In this document: positions 41,572 through 64,000 of the stretch, one piece after another | Numbering within the stretch: position 1 is the stretch's first letter | Layout: each line of letters opens with the position of its first letter | From: Corticium candelabrum | Taxonomy: Eukaryota > Porifera > Homoscleromorpha > Homosclerophorida > Plakinidae | NCBI RefSeq assembly: GCF_963422355.1 | Contig: NC_085089.1 | Coordinates: forward strand, 8,605,814-8,669,813 | DNA length: 64,000 bases | Reading direction: 5' to 3' | Position numbers and translations under genes: made by a program | The notes under the pieces: model-generated | Database searches by the model: none | Seen by the model: only the letters and a program-made list of their open reading frames with translations | What the model was told of the DNA's origin: nothing

Positions 41572-43659
41572 ATGTCGCTATTCCAGCGCTATGTGACTGT
41601 AGAACCGGCTTTGTTTCTTTTCATGTTTGCAGCGTTTATGTCGTATCCTCTTATGTACGAGCTAGTCATGAAGAGAGTTTGTGATGAACACAATTGCACT
41701 ATCAGCAGCGATTTGCCTAAAAACTCATCATCACACGGTTGCCCTCACGTGCCGTCTGCCATCAAATCTCGTGTGATACACGAGACGTCGTTGTGGATAT
41801 TGTACATCAACATTGCAAACTCCCTTCCATCTATCATGGCTGCACTAGCTACGGGGGCGTGGTCAGACAGAGTGGGTAGAAAGGTTGTCATGAGTTTTCC
41901 GGCTGTTGGTCTTTCAGTCAATGCATTTTTTGTTCTTCTCGTGTGGTATCTTCATTTGCCTTTGGAGGTTCTGTTTGCTGGTCAAATTTTGAGTGGTTTC
42001 ATGGGGGGATATGGCACATTCAACTTGGGAATGTTTGCTTACATGTCTGATATCACATCTACAGCTTATAGAACGACGAGAATTGGCATATTGGAATCAA
42101 TGATATTTCTTGGTGGAATGTTGGGGAATATTATTGGAGGGTTATGGGTGAGAAGTGGTAATTTTGCGCCTGCATTTTGGTGCATTTTTGCATGTGGTAT
42201 TGCAGTATTGTTGTATGTCAATGTAATTGTACGAGAATCTCGGCCGAAGCGCAGATGGTCATACCAGCAGCACAAATGCAAGGCGTTTTTCAGGTGTAAC
42301 AACTTGGTCAAGGCCTTCAGCTTGTTCGTTCGATTTCAATATCCATATTGGCCACTTGTTTTGGCAATTTCTGTATTTGTTTTGGTTTCTATTAACTTTG
42401 CTGGTATCATTGATGTTGTTACTCTATATGTCTTTGATTGGCCACTGTGCTGGTCATCTAAGCAATTGGGATATTTTCTTGCGTCAAAAATGGGAATGAA
42501 TGGTGTTGCTATTCTCTTGTTTTTGCCTTTGTTGAAGAAAGTTGGACTTTCAGATTTGGCAGTAATAAACATTGGACTTGTATCTGGTGTAGCATCTCTT
42601 ATACTGATGGGTCTTGCATCTCACGCATGGATGATGTATCTTGGTAAGCTGCGTGTTTGTTGTGTCAGTTGATATTATTGCCGAGTGCTATGTTAATATC
42701 AAATAACTCAATGTTTGACCAGCACTTACTACTTTGTAACATTATGTAGCTTTAGTTGCAGAGTTATCAGACTGCTATTTAATTAATTAACTGAACTATA
42801 CATGGTATGTCATACAAAGTGAAGTAATTAATATATGTACACATTAATATGTATGAAGTGCAGTTGTGCATGTTGTTGGTGGTTTGATTGGGACATGTTG
42901 TATTATCAGTCTATTGATTTTTAATGAGATGTGTGTGCATGAGGTGAGTATGACGAGGTGGTCTAACTGCATGCATTTTGCCTGTCAATTTGCAAGTTTA
43001 TTTGATTTTCATGAATGTAGGTAGCAGTGTGAAAGTACCTATTTAATGTTTTAATCAAATTTGAACATAAAGGAAAACTTTCGTATTTCAGTTGTGTTAG
43101 GAACATGCACTGGTGTAGACATTGTTTGTGTGAGTTTGTCACATTCGTTTGTTTTAGTTCCTGTAGTTGGTGCTTTAAGAGGCAGTGTTGTACCTAGTCT
43201 CAGATCTCTTATGTCGAAGATGGTCAATGAGAACGATCATGGTCTGGTGGTATTGTTCTTGATTGCTTCTTGGCTTCCTTGCTGATAGATTTTTCTCTGT
43301 TATGCCAGGTGCTTTGTTTGCCGCTGTTGCATGTTTTGAGGTCTCATGCAGTTTGCTAGCAACAATCATATTTAACAACATGTATCCAGCAACGAATCAT
43401 CTTTTAACTCCTCATGGTGTTTGCTTCTTCTTCATGTCTGGGATGCTGGTGATTGCCATGATTGTCACAATGTAGGTCAAATGAGTTGTGTGTTTTGCCT
43501 GCATAACTATTATTTTAATGTGTTGATTCATTTGTCAGTGTTTTAAGACAAGGCTGGTATTCAAGCGGTGACGACAGTCTACCAGAGAGGTTCAATGTCA
43601 ATGCAGATTATGATACACTTGGCGATCAGGATGGCAACGTCAGGAGTGAGGATGAATAG
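41572..43659 (+). CDS. SLC46-like major facilitator transporter
   Basis: Multi-pass membrane carrier related to SLC46A1 (proton-coupled folate transporter) and SLC46A3. ATG at 41572 (MSLFQRYVTVEPALFLFMF). Exon 1 holds TM1, a Cys-containing extracellular loop with NxT/S sites (HNCTIS, KNSS), and the MFS signature GAWSDRVGRK between TM2 and TM3, then TM3-TM9. Further exons: VPVVGALRGSVVPSLRSLMS with VNENDHG (43171-43238), ALFAAVACFEVSCSLLAT to AMIVT (43310-43474) and VLRQGWYSSGDDSLPERF to the stop at 43659. The VPxVGALRGSxxP and SKMV...DHGALF motifs are typical of SLC46 C-terminal helices. Introns are about 530, 71 and 63 nt. Substrate is unknown. Confidence 0.85.
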
Positions 43660-47728
<4,069 letters not shown>

Positions 47729-47993
47729 CGTGCCAAGGGGTCGGGCGAGGTCTGCTGGACTGTTGACGTATTGCGCTAACAAACGTTTGACGTATTTGTC
47801 ACGTGCAAACGTCGCGTGCGTTACACAAACATTTCAAATATTTGGTTATCGAATACATGAGCAAAACTTGTAAATAATAGCAGCCAAAATAAACCTTAAT
47901 AAACAAATAAATATATTTAAATGTTAGAGTACCTAGGCTTTTGCTATCTACATGTACAAAGATTCCTAATTGAAATCAACCAGATCGTACAAA

Positions 47994-48495
47994 ATGGCTG
48001 CCACAGTTGCAGCTATCAAATCTAGTGAAGAGAATTACGACGACGTAAGAGCCCAGAAATTAACAATAAGATTGTAGTACCTTATTAGTGTTGAGCAGGA
48101 GCCGGATGAGACGTTGAGTGAGAGACTATGGGGTTTGACAGAAATGTTCCCTGACAGAGTGAGGACATTCTGTGGAACTCTATGTCAGCTCGCCACAAAG
48201 GGTTCCTACATTGCGTATCGATTCTCACGTAGTGCTGTGTGGATTGGTGTCAGCTCTATGGCGTTGACAGTGTTTCCTATCATGTTTGAATCAGAGAGAA
48301 TTCAGTTGCAAGAGCAACAACAGATGCAACAGAGACAAGCAAGACAAATAGATGTTTAGCTGCTCGCATATATATGCTATAGACTGCATGTGTGTTTAGA
48401 TCTTACTTGGTCCAGGGGCAGCAGGACAACAATTTGGTGGTCAGTTTGGTGGAGTAGCATCAGGACTGGCTCCTCCTGGTCTCATGCCTAAGTGA
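47994..48495 (+). CDS. TOMM22: Mitochondrial import receptor subunit TOM22
   Basis: Central receptor of the TOM complex, C-terminally in the outer membrane. Exon 1 (47994-48044) encodes MAATVAAIKSSEENYDD. Exon 2 (48099-48338) contains the near-invariant ETLSERLWGLTEMFPDRVR, then YRFSRSAVWIGVSSMALTVF, the membrane segment, and the Gln-rich tail. Exon 3 (48400-48495) starts ILLGPGAAGQQFGG as in vertebrate TOMM22 and ends GLMPK. The acidic cytosolic N-terminus is shorter than in human. The second intron appears to use a GC donor. The start context AAAATGGCTGCC resembles a YY1-type element. Head to head with PP1, 265 bp apart. Confidence 0.96.
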
Positions 48496-49413
48496 TGATA
48501 ATCTGTTTGATTAGTGGAAATCTTAGGTACAGTAGACTGAAATAATCTTGAGCTGTTCTGACACTGATAGATGGTAGGTACATATTGCTGTCTTTTATAT
48601 AAATGAGAACAATGACACAGCAGTGAGTTCTGATGGCTGCAGGCAAAGTCAAATGGAGTGTCTGGGAAAGTAGATAATTGTTGATTCTAAACCAAGTAAC
48701 ATGCATGTTATGACTATGACATATTCTATGTGTACATGTGAATGTACTCGAGAGAATGAACGAGATCATCATTCTCTATCATGCTGGCATCTCACCAACA
48801 AAAGTTGGAGGCATCTTGTGAATGTGTTGAAGACACAAGAAAACGCCGAATAACAAGACAGACTGCGTACTTGTGGGACAGTCCTACTGTTATTGATATC
48901 CAAACTTGCAAACGGTATTGTAAACAATGGTGGTCATACAAAATACTAATTTTGGCACAGTTGTGTATTGAATAGCATGCAACCAGGGCAATGTTTGGGC
49001 AACAGATAAAAACTGGGTCATGTGTGACACACTTCCTTGCAAAAGAGCCTTAATTGTAAAGATGTATTGAACACTGTTCAAATACAAGTTTGGCCATTAG
49101 GTGTAAGGATGGCTCCTGAATGTTAGAGTGCAACTTTTTTGTACAGTGTAGTGATGTCCAACAAAATACAGATAACTTTTAAAATTAGTAAATACAATCT
49201 ATAGTGGCAATCACACAGTCATAGCCATAGCCATCTATTCACACATACAACTAACTACAGCAAACTGTTTAGCTATTGAAAATTATAAATATGTAGTTCA
49301 AGTGACCTTCTATTAGACCGGTATTCATTGTAACTGCAACAGCATGTCAAACAATGCCTGTAATGAGTACATTGAACATCATAAGTTTTGCACTATCGTA
49401 TGGTGTTGATTTG
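48496..49413. other. Convergent intergenic stretch of 0.9 kb
   Basis: Between TOMM22 and the KATNBL1-like gene. AT-rich, with short chance frames only; no repeat or RNA gene seen. Confidence 0.55.
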
Positions 49414-51188
49414 TCATGCAACAAAGGGAATACATGTGACCTTGGCTTTGGTTCCCACTTTTGACTTTTTCTCAACAAATTTGCCTACTTTGTCTGTCAT
49501 AGCCACAAGAGATGTGTATACACCTGGAGTACTCCTAGACACAGAAGTCACAACAAACACATTTTAATACATCGGGTTAGGGTAACTAAATTAGTCAAAC
49601 GAAAGACAACAATTCAGTCAACCTTATACGCAATCTTCTTTACAGTACAGTAAATGACAAACGTAATGTATAGTAAGCTCTACTAAGATGCATAAACAAT
49701 AGATGTGCTGTTGTGTAAGACCTCACTAATTAAGATTGTTTTGAAGCTGCACTGTCATTCTTTTGTGATCAAACAAAAGCTGTCATGTCCATAACACAAT
49801 AAATACCGTAGGTCAGAAGTATATTTTATCACTTTCTCTACTCTTTACTATTACACCAACAATAACAACATGCATATATTCAATTTGTGTGTATAGTAAT
49901 TGTAATGACTGACAAGCTCGCTTCTAGACCCGTCTTGTTAGCTCCTGTTGTCATGACCAGAAAATCATTCCACCAGTGTTTAACAATAGCTAGTAGAAAG
50001 TCTGTGGCCTTGATCACATAGCTGCAATATCATATATATAGTCAGAGCAGATGATACACACGAGACGGTCACTCTAATTGACACCTTTCATGCTCTGAGT
50101 CAAGTAATGGATGAAGGAGTGGAAGAAGCTCTAAGCAAGCTCCCATAGATAGAGAAGGCATATCAACGTTATTATGGCCCTTTCCCACCTGCACACTGCA
50201 TGTCATACAATAAATCAATTGTGACCCGAGATAGAGTCTATAGAGTATACTGGACTGTTACATTGATAACAAAACTGGTAACAAATCCGCAGTCAGCGTC
50301 TCGTCGTCTATTCTGTAAGTTTCACAAAAGTATCAATTAGCTGCAAAGACATGTGTAGACCAATGAGCCATACAAACCTCAACATGTAGTCCACCATAGC
50401 ATTAATATCCTAGATGATTTATTAATAAATAATGGTTAATATAAACACTTGTAAAAGTTTTAAGTGATGTACCTTGTCACACTGTGTCTTGGCTGCATAC
50501 ACACGTGTCTTCCTAGAAGCGAAAACAGCAAGCATCGTGCTGTGTTGCTCTAGCAGCTAAATAGAAATACCTGGTATAGCTACACAAATTTCAGCAAGAT
50601 AATCTAAATACAGGCGCACAACAAAGTGCCATAAATACAATTAAGTAATAAACTTAAAATGCAAGCAACTTGAAAACTGTAAACTCTAGATTAGGGATGA
50701 TACAATGTGTTAGTTTTGAGAGTCAATTAGTTCTGTTAGCACACGCCTAATTGTTTCATTTTCTGCATGCAGACTCCACTGTTTTCTTATTTTGAACAAA
50801 TTGTAGAAATATTAATTAAACTGTCATAGAGCCGTGCTGTTCTAATCAATAATATGTAAGTTTAATATTTCTAAAATTTTTGTTGTTCTCAAATCAAAAG
50901 CATTGGTCTGAAGGGTCATGATCAATGGTTTGCAAGTGAATGTACATGCACTATTACATCGTCTCTCAACACGGTTTCTTACTAACTAGACTATAACCTA
51001 ACCTGTTGCATCTTGTCATCTAGACTCTTTTTTGAATCACTCGGTGCTGCAACCGTCACATTGAGTTAGACAAACTGAAGTCACTTGCAGCGACGACAAA
51101 CTACGGCACCTTGCAATTGTCCGCGTCGTTTTCGTTTTCGTCCATCTTCAAGTCTCCCATTTGGACCGTCGGGCTCCGAGTCATCCAT
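49414..51188 (-). CDS. KATNBL1: KATNBL1-like con80-domain protein (katanin p80 C-terminal type)
   Basis: Start at 51188 with a basic N-terminus (MDDSEPDGPNGRLEDGRKRK). Exons then give LLEQHSTMLAVFASRKTRVY, DINAMVDYM, RIDDETLTADLLPVLLS, NVDMPSLSMGACLELLPLLH, HERYVIKATDFLLAIVKHWW and TTGANKTGLEAS, and the last exon SRSTPGVYTSLVAMTDKVGK to the stop at 49414. The order of ADLLPVL, GACLELLPLL and YV..A...L..IVK.WW matches the con80 domain of katanin p80 and the shorter paralogue KATNBL1, which binds katanin p60. The WD40 domain of KATNB1 is absent; the WD40 gene 230 bp upstream on the same strand is WDR27, with its own stop, so this is the short paralogue type. Confidence 0.8.
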
Positions 51189-51416
51189 AGCTACGGCTGG
51201 CTAGGAGCGCGCGCTCGATGGCAAGAAGGCGTGGTAGCTAGCCACACCCAATGAGTTGGGAATCAGCGACTTGGTTGGATCCATGCATCGTGCTCATTTT
51301 CACAGCCGAAGAAACGAGGCAGCAGCATATTTTATCGGTACTTTTTACTTCTACGAATATTCAATGTATATGTCTAGCTCGGAAATACAGTTATGACCAC
51401 AAGTGTATGTGTCTAA

Positions 51417-58593
<7,177 letters not shown>

Positions 58594-58788
58594 AATTTCT
58601 AAATTAGCGCGCTAGGCATGAGCGAATCACGTGATCAGTCAATAAATCATAATTGTGGATTCTTCTACTTTAGTAGGTGCAACTTTAAAAAACGAAACTT
58701 TTAATATTACACAAAATTGAAAATATTTTAAAGGGGAGGGATTAACAATGTCATGTGACCATTTCACTTTACCGCACGTGACCTTGTA
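58594..58788. promoter_or_regulatory. Shared promoter region of WDR27 and the LRRK1-like gene
   Basis: The 195 bp between the two start codons. It contains TCACGTGATCA near 58627 and CACGTGACC near 58775, both with the CACGTG E-box core. Bidirectional use is inferred. Confidence 0.5.
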
Positions 58789-60421
58789 ATGGTGGACGGC
58801 AATCCTCCTGACTTGCTGCTTTTGTGCAGAGAAAGAAGGAACGACGAGCTTCTCAAAGAGCTCAAACGAGGAATTCGACTGCCGCAGCGCCTCAGCAAAT
58901 TGGACGCGAAAAGCGGCCTGTCAGTTCTCCACGAGGCCTGCGAGCGCAACAACCCTGATGCACTGCATTGGCTTTTGCTGTACGGTGGCAAACCCAATAT
59001 AAAATCTCAGACCGGACTGACTCCACTGCACGTCGCATGCGCTCGAGCAAGGTCTCAATGCGTGAAGCTGTTACTGCGATATGGAGCCGACATTGCGGCG
59101 CAAGACAGCAAGAAACAAACACCTAGAGACAAGATGAAGTCCACGTACTTTACCAAGAGAGACAAAAAAGAAGAAGCTAATGTTGTGAAGCAATTGCTGA
59201 AAAGCCGTGGTGAGCATGTGGGCAGTTTCTAGAAAATACTACACGTGATTAGTTAGATAGGAGGATTTTGTGAGACAAACGGAAGAGGACTGTAGGTAGT
59301 CGTGCTGGCATCGTTTTTACTAATATGCAGTTCAGACATGTAGCTAGGTACACTGATAGGGCTTTTCTCTAACTGGCCATGGGTACATCCGCGTTGACTG
59401 TTCTGTGAGCTATATATACACACACACTGATCCTAAGCAACACTATGTGTTGTGTGTCGAGCAATGACTATCCAGACTCCTGTTGTAAGATTGGAAGTCG
59501 TGGCATTATTCATTATTGTTGCTAATGCATGACATTAGCAAGCTAGCACTAGCTAATCAAATCTTGTTAGACCTAACAGGTTTTGCTTTCTTGAACCAAG
59601 GGCACATTTCTTTATTCACCACCAGCTAGTTCGGTTGAGGTTGTGGATAAAGTTGAGGTTGTGGATCTTTATCGGGTGAGGTAGCATTTCTTTATGTCTT
59701 CAACCAGAATCAGTGGAGCTCAACCAACCTCCACCATCTAAGTCTACGGCTGGATTAGTTGGCTGAGCTTCACTGATTCTGGTTGAGGTCCACAACTTCA
59801 ACCAGATTGGCTGGTGGAGAATAAAGAAATGTGCCCCAAATTTAGAAGAATATGTAAGGAGAGAATAGCAAGACAAGTGCAACGTATAGACAGATGAGTT
59901 TTGAGTCTTAATTACAGTCTATGGGCTGTTAATAAAAAGTAATTGTGGTGTTGAGTTTATCTCACCCATTCAGTCTTCACAACTGAAATTGATAGTAATA
60001 GTAATATGATCTTGCATAAGTTATGTGTATGTGTTACCTATCCATAGTAAGACAGTATGTACGTGTGTATAGTATGGCAGTCATACAGTGCTTGAGTAGT
60101 CAGACATTGCAAATTAGAAGTTGAACTTGAAAACTAAAAATGAAAAATTTGGAAATACGCTGTTAGTGTTATGTTATATGAACTGGCTACTGATCAGAAG
60201 AGGTCTATAATTCTGTATTGCTGGATTACCCTCTTATCATGTGGAATGTAGCCTTCTAAGTGATTTGTATTGTTTTAACTTTCCAAATAATTAATTAATC
60301 GTGTCACAGTCCGTTTGAATTCTTGAGATAGTTTTTCATTAGACAATGCCTTTTTAAGACAATTAACCAGCTTTGGGAGCAACCAAGTAGGCAATAATGA
60401 GCTACCTTTTGCAATATATGT

Positions 60422-60483
<62 letters not shown>

Positions 60484-63400
60484 TGTGTGTGTGTAGCTAC
60501 AACACAACGCGTCGAAGTCTAAACTATCTCATGATAACTGCAAAACAGTAGATACAATGATGTTTGGTTAATTTGTGTCATAATTTTTATCTAGAGCTGT
60601 ACACTACAGGATTTCTGTGTTCCGTACTATCTTGATAGTATGCTATATAGAACTTGTACTGACAGCAAAGTTGATTTAGAGATTTGTATGATTATAACTC
60701 TTTCTGTAGACTTAGTTGCTGCTGCTGAACATCACCCTGCTAAGGTCACTGAGATGCTGAACACAGTAAAAGTGAAGGAATTTGAGAAAAATGATCTGGA
60801 GCAAGCACTGAACATCTGTGCTAGAAACGGAGCTTTAAAACCTGTTTGCCATTTGCTCTGTAAGGGTGTCACCAACCTTGCATATGCTCTTGAAATCTCT
60901 GCACAACAAGGACACTACAATATTACTGCACTGCTGGCCCTTGCTCGTGCAGTCATCAAAGATGATCTTGATAGAATTCTCTACGTCTTCGGAGACTCAC
61001 ACGATGAGTATGACTACTATGAGTCATACTTACCGGTCAGTTTGCTAAATAGCTTTATGTATGCTTCACAATACTAGCAGCCTAACATAAATACTGCTTA
61101 CTTTAGCTAACATGTCATTATGTTTGTTGTTCATACTCCTAAAGCTGTGCTGTAAAGACCAAATCAAAAGCTGCTTCAGTACAGAATGTAGATCAACTTA
61201 TATAAATGACAAACTACAAAGAACTATTATAACCCTCACAGTACATGCACACCAAGGATTAACTGATCAGCATAACTTCCAAACTTGCATCAATTAATGT
61301 AAACTGTAAGGTTATGTCACTATAGCCTATTACTTTGGCATTTTGTTGATATGATCAGAAAGAGGGAGGATAGTTATAGGAGGTGGCTGGTCAGGCCCGG
61401 ATCCAGGAATTTTTGAAAGAGGGGGTTGACCTGATAGTAGTTTTTATAGCATTACTAATTTTCTCTTTTCTAATGAAATTATATGAAATTATTGACCACG
61501 CCTATTGGAAAAGAGGGGGCTTCAAACCCCCTGAATCCCCATCTGGATCCGGGTCTGCTGGTTGTTGTCACAGTTTCTTTTAGAGTTAAGAGCTAATGAA
61601 AAGTGAGCAGTATATGCCACAATAAGGCAGGCAGATGCTGTGGGACTGCACTTTCTCGATCTTTCTTGATTGAACAGAAGCAAAATATACAATATATGTA
61701 ATTTAACCACCAAAATGCATTCAATCAATTCTTAAATTCTCCTTCTATCGCCTAGAATAGTATTAACATGTCAAACTATCAGACGCAACACATTACCATT
61801 CTCTCAAACACTTGACTGGCTTAGACTGCAGTTTATAAAGATTTTAACTACTTGTTTTAGTTTTGCAATGATGCCAGACATGTAAAGACAACAGTTTGAT
61901 TAGATGGTTTGTAAGTTCTATTTCAGTCAACAGACTAGCTTGTAAGCCATGACGTTATGTTTGACAATGTATGTCATGTGTGTGACCCGAGTAATTGTTA
62001 TTGTAAAAGGGATAGAAATGCAAGAAAAGATTTTTGTTCACATTGTGTAAATGTAGTTTATTTTTGGAAACTTGTAACGGTTTGCTTGTTTTGTATTTCT
62101 CGCAGATGGTACTTGACTCAGTAAGAAAGCGAAAACCACCGATTGAAGTGCTGATTAGTGTTGCAATCAAATTCACTCGGAATACTATTATTTACCATTT
62201 GCTCCAACATTTAGATTGTAATCGAAATCAAGGCATTGTCAACTGGAGTAAATTGCGGTTGAAGCAGATTGAACCAGAGTGGGTGCGTGCTGTTGCTTCA
62301 TTTGTCTGTTCTCTTGATCTGAGCAATAACAAACTGCATAAATTCCAAGATTTGCTGCTGCCTCTCACAGAATTGGTTAATCTTGATCTCTCTGGCAATG
62401 TTTTAGAGACAGTGCCTATGAAGCTGTTTCAGCAAGCCAATCTTCGACAGCTTGATCTGTCTCGAAATGTGTTGAGGGAACTGCCCCAGACATCATCCTG
62501 GTCACGGAGTTTGGAGAAGCTTTATCTATCTAATAATAAGCTTCGACATCTTCCAGATGGCATGCAAAATGCATGTCTTGTGTCACTGAAAATAGATCGA
62601 AACCTTTTTTCAGAAGTTCCTACATGTGTGCCATGCATTTTGACATTAAAAGAACTTGATTTGAGCTACAATACATTTCTTAGTTCTTTGCCTAATACAT
62701 TGGGCCAACTGTTAGATCTGGAGACCTTGAACTTAGCTGGAGTAGTAGTTACTAATGTTCCTCCAAAACATAGCAGGTCAGCTCAAGAAGTTGTTCGGTA
62801 TTTGAGATGCAAGCTTCGTTCTGCTAAAGAAGAATATCGCTTGAAGTTGGTTGTTCTTGGCTATCAGTCAAAGGTAAAGCAGGCGTTAGTAGCGCGTCTG
62901 CAAGGTGATGGTTTCTCTCCCATCCCGGTCAGAAAAGAGAAAAGTAGTAGTCCAGAGAGTATTAACAGTGAATTCGGTGGTAGCAGTGGTAATGGTGGAA
63001 ATGAGACTTCTACTCACCCACAGCTTGTTATCACTGACTGGGAATATAAACCCAAGCTATGGACAAAATTCAAGGTTGACTTTAGCATGTGGAATTTTAC
63101 TGGATTTGAGCCTTACTATTCAACTTATCAATGTTTTCTGACAAAGCAGTGTGTTTGTTTGCTGGCATTTGATGCATTACGAGGTGTGGATGCTGTTCTG
63201 GAATTATCGCCATGGCTGGAATCAATAGTAAAGTATGTACCAGATGCCACAGTTGTAGTTGTTGGCTACTATTCTGGCAAACAAGGCAAGGGAACTCTTG
63301 AAGATCGTCTTGTCATGCAAATTAACAATCAGTGGAGAAAAATGACAAGTGAGCATCCATACAGTTCATTTCGTTGTGGAGGAGTTGTTTTTGTTAGCGA

Positions 63401-64000
63401 TGAGTCTGACAGCAAAAAAGGTATTCGCAAGCTAAGAGAAGCACTGTATTCAGCAGCTGTTAGCTTGTTTGAGAATGACAAGAAGAGAATGAAACATTTA
63501 GTTCCATACAGCTACCTTCAAGTTGCAAAAAAGATTGCTACTCAACGACAACATTGTACCCAAAAGAATAAATGTCCTATCATGGCAAAGAATGATATGC
63601 TCACACTTCTTCATGAAATTCCTGGTCAGGACATCGACAATCCACAAGAGCAGAAAGAGCTGGTCGAATATTTGATGAAAGCAGGAGTATTGATGCATTT
63701 TGATATTTCCAAAGTTGACATCAATCAATTGCTTTTTATTGATCCTTCATGGCTGTATGAACTGATGACTCGAGTTGTTTATGCGTGTCCTCGCAGCTCT
63801 GCAGCCATTAGTGGCTTGCTTCGTCGTGATGACTTACCAATTTTGTTTCCATGCCATCGCTTTTCAGCAGAGTATTATGATTCCTTCTTACGGCTGCTAA
63901 ACAGGTTCTCTGTTGCCATTACAATTGATTCCGAGGTTATGTTAGTGCCAGCTCTTCTACCTACTAAGCAATCTTCAGAGTTTTTAAACCTTGGCAGTAC
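58789..64000 (+). CDS. LRRK1: LRRK1-like ROCO protein, ankyrin-LRR-ROC-COR (3' end outside window)
   Basis: Exon 1 (58789-59209) encodes MVDGNPPDLLLLCRERRNDE and ankyrin repeats (GLSVLHEACERNNPDALHWL; TGLTPLHVACARARSQCVKL). It joins in phase to exon 2 (60710-61035; DLVAAAEHHPAKVTEML, further ankyrin-like helices) and exon 3 (62106 to the window end). Exon 3 contains LRRs (CSLDLSNNKLHKF, LVNLDLSGNVLETVP, LRQLDLSRNVLRELP, LEKLYLSNNKLRHLP, LKELDLSYNTF), the LRR-ROC linker (VVRYLRCKLRSAKEEYRLKL), a ROC domain from about 62840 and the start of COR (LLFIDPSWLYELMTRVV). The ankyrin plus LRR order is that of LRRK1. The ROC domain has altered G1, G3 and G4 motifs. Any kinase domain lies beyond the window. 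Confidence 0.88.
59600..59836. mobile_element. MITE with 25-29 bp terminal inverted repeats
   Basis: In intron 1 of the LRRK1-like gene. The left end GGGCACATTTCTTTATTC and the right end, whose reverse complement is GGGCACATTTCTTTATTC, are identical for 18 bp, and the match goes on with ACCACCAGC against TCCACCAGC. Internal inverted segments (GGTTGAGGTTGTGGA with TCCACAACTTCAACC; CCAGAATCAGTG with CACTGATTCTGG) make the 237-bp element a near-complete foldback. Flanking CAA on both sides is a possible 3-bp duplication. No coding capacity. Confidence 0.8.
60421..60494. repeat. (GT)n microsatellite
   Basis: GT tract in intron 1 of the LRRK1-like gene. Confidence 0.95.
61392..61557. mobile_element. 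166-bp MITE with CCCGGATCCAG terminal inverted repeats
   Basis: In intron 2 of the LRRK1-like gene. The left end CAGGCCCGGATCCAG pairs with the right end CTGGATCCGGGTCTG; a subterminal GAGGGGG and CCCCCT pair follows. CTGGT stands on both sides (61387-61391 and 61558-61562), fitting a 5-bp target-site duplication. No coding capacity. The CAG..CTG ends recall hAT-type MITEs, but those normally duplicate 8 bp. Confidence 0.75.

Overview
The window is gene-dense eukaryotic DNA with many short introns (often 50-100 nt), closely packed genes on both strands, and frequent (GT)n/(CA)n and (ACAG)n microsatellites. The gene set is animal: TET dioxygenase, NXF1, FANCM with its pseudo-nuclease, a LRRK1-type ROCO protein, WDR27, MAP10, ACBD3, TOMM22 and PP1. 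The compact layout, AT-rich non-coding DNA and moderate divergence from vertebrate proteins suggest an early-branching metazoan, most likely a sponge. That assignment is inference; nothing in the window fixes the species.

Layout. 1-6530 (-): TET methylcytosine dioxygenase, its 3' end cut by the window edge, with a CXXC exon just upstream on the same strand. 6710-12996 (-): mRNA exporter NXF1, with a retroelement fragment and a tRNA-derived SINE in introns. 13363-16664 (-): secreted PLC-like phosphodiesterase with a possible GPI tail. 17.9-19.0 kb (+): SETD9-like SET protein. 19312-19778 (-) and 19807-21174 (+): an unknown small protein and ACBD3, start codons 28 bp apart. 21380-23794 (+): MAP10. 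23888-32640 (-): FANCM, intron 1 carrying a LINE fragment between two (GT)n tracts. 33022-33750 (+): orphan protein. 34143-36920 (-) and 37155-38172 (+): a UBL-RBR E3 ligase and a ubiquitin E2, head to head. 38791-40975 (-): V-ATPase subunit D. 41572-43659 (+): SLC46-like transporter. 44183-47728 (-): PP1 catalytic subunit, head to head with TOMM22 (47994-48495, +). 49414-51188 (-): KATNBL1-like con80 protein. 51417-58593 (-): WDR27, head to head with a LRRK1-like gene (58789 to the right edge, +).

How the genes relate. Most are unrelated housekeeping genes arranged as divergent or convergent pairs with gaps of tens to a few hundred bp. The pair with the clearest possible functional link is the divergent E2 and RBR E3, which could be a co-expressed conjugation pair. 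The most unusual proteins are the TET enzyme, whose C-terminal tail carries 16-residue repeats resembling the RNA polymerase II CTD heptad, and the LRRK1-like protein, whose ROC domain lacks several GTP-binding signatures.

Limits. All exon boundaries were read by eye from GT/AG (occasionally GC/AG) sites and similarity to remembered family sequences, so ends of multi-exon genes are approximate where stated. No database search was run.
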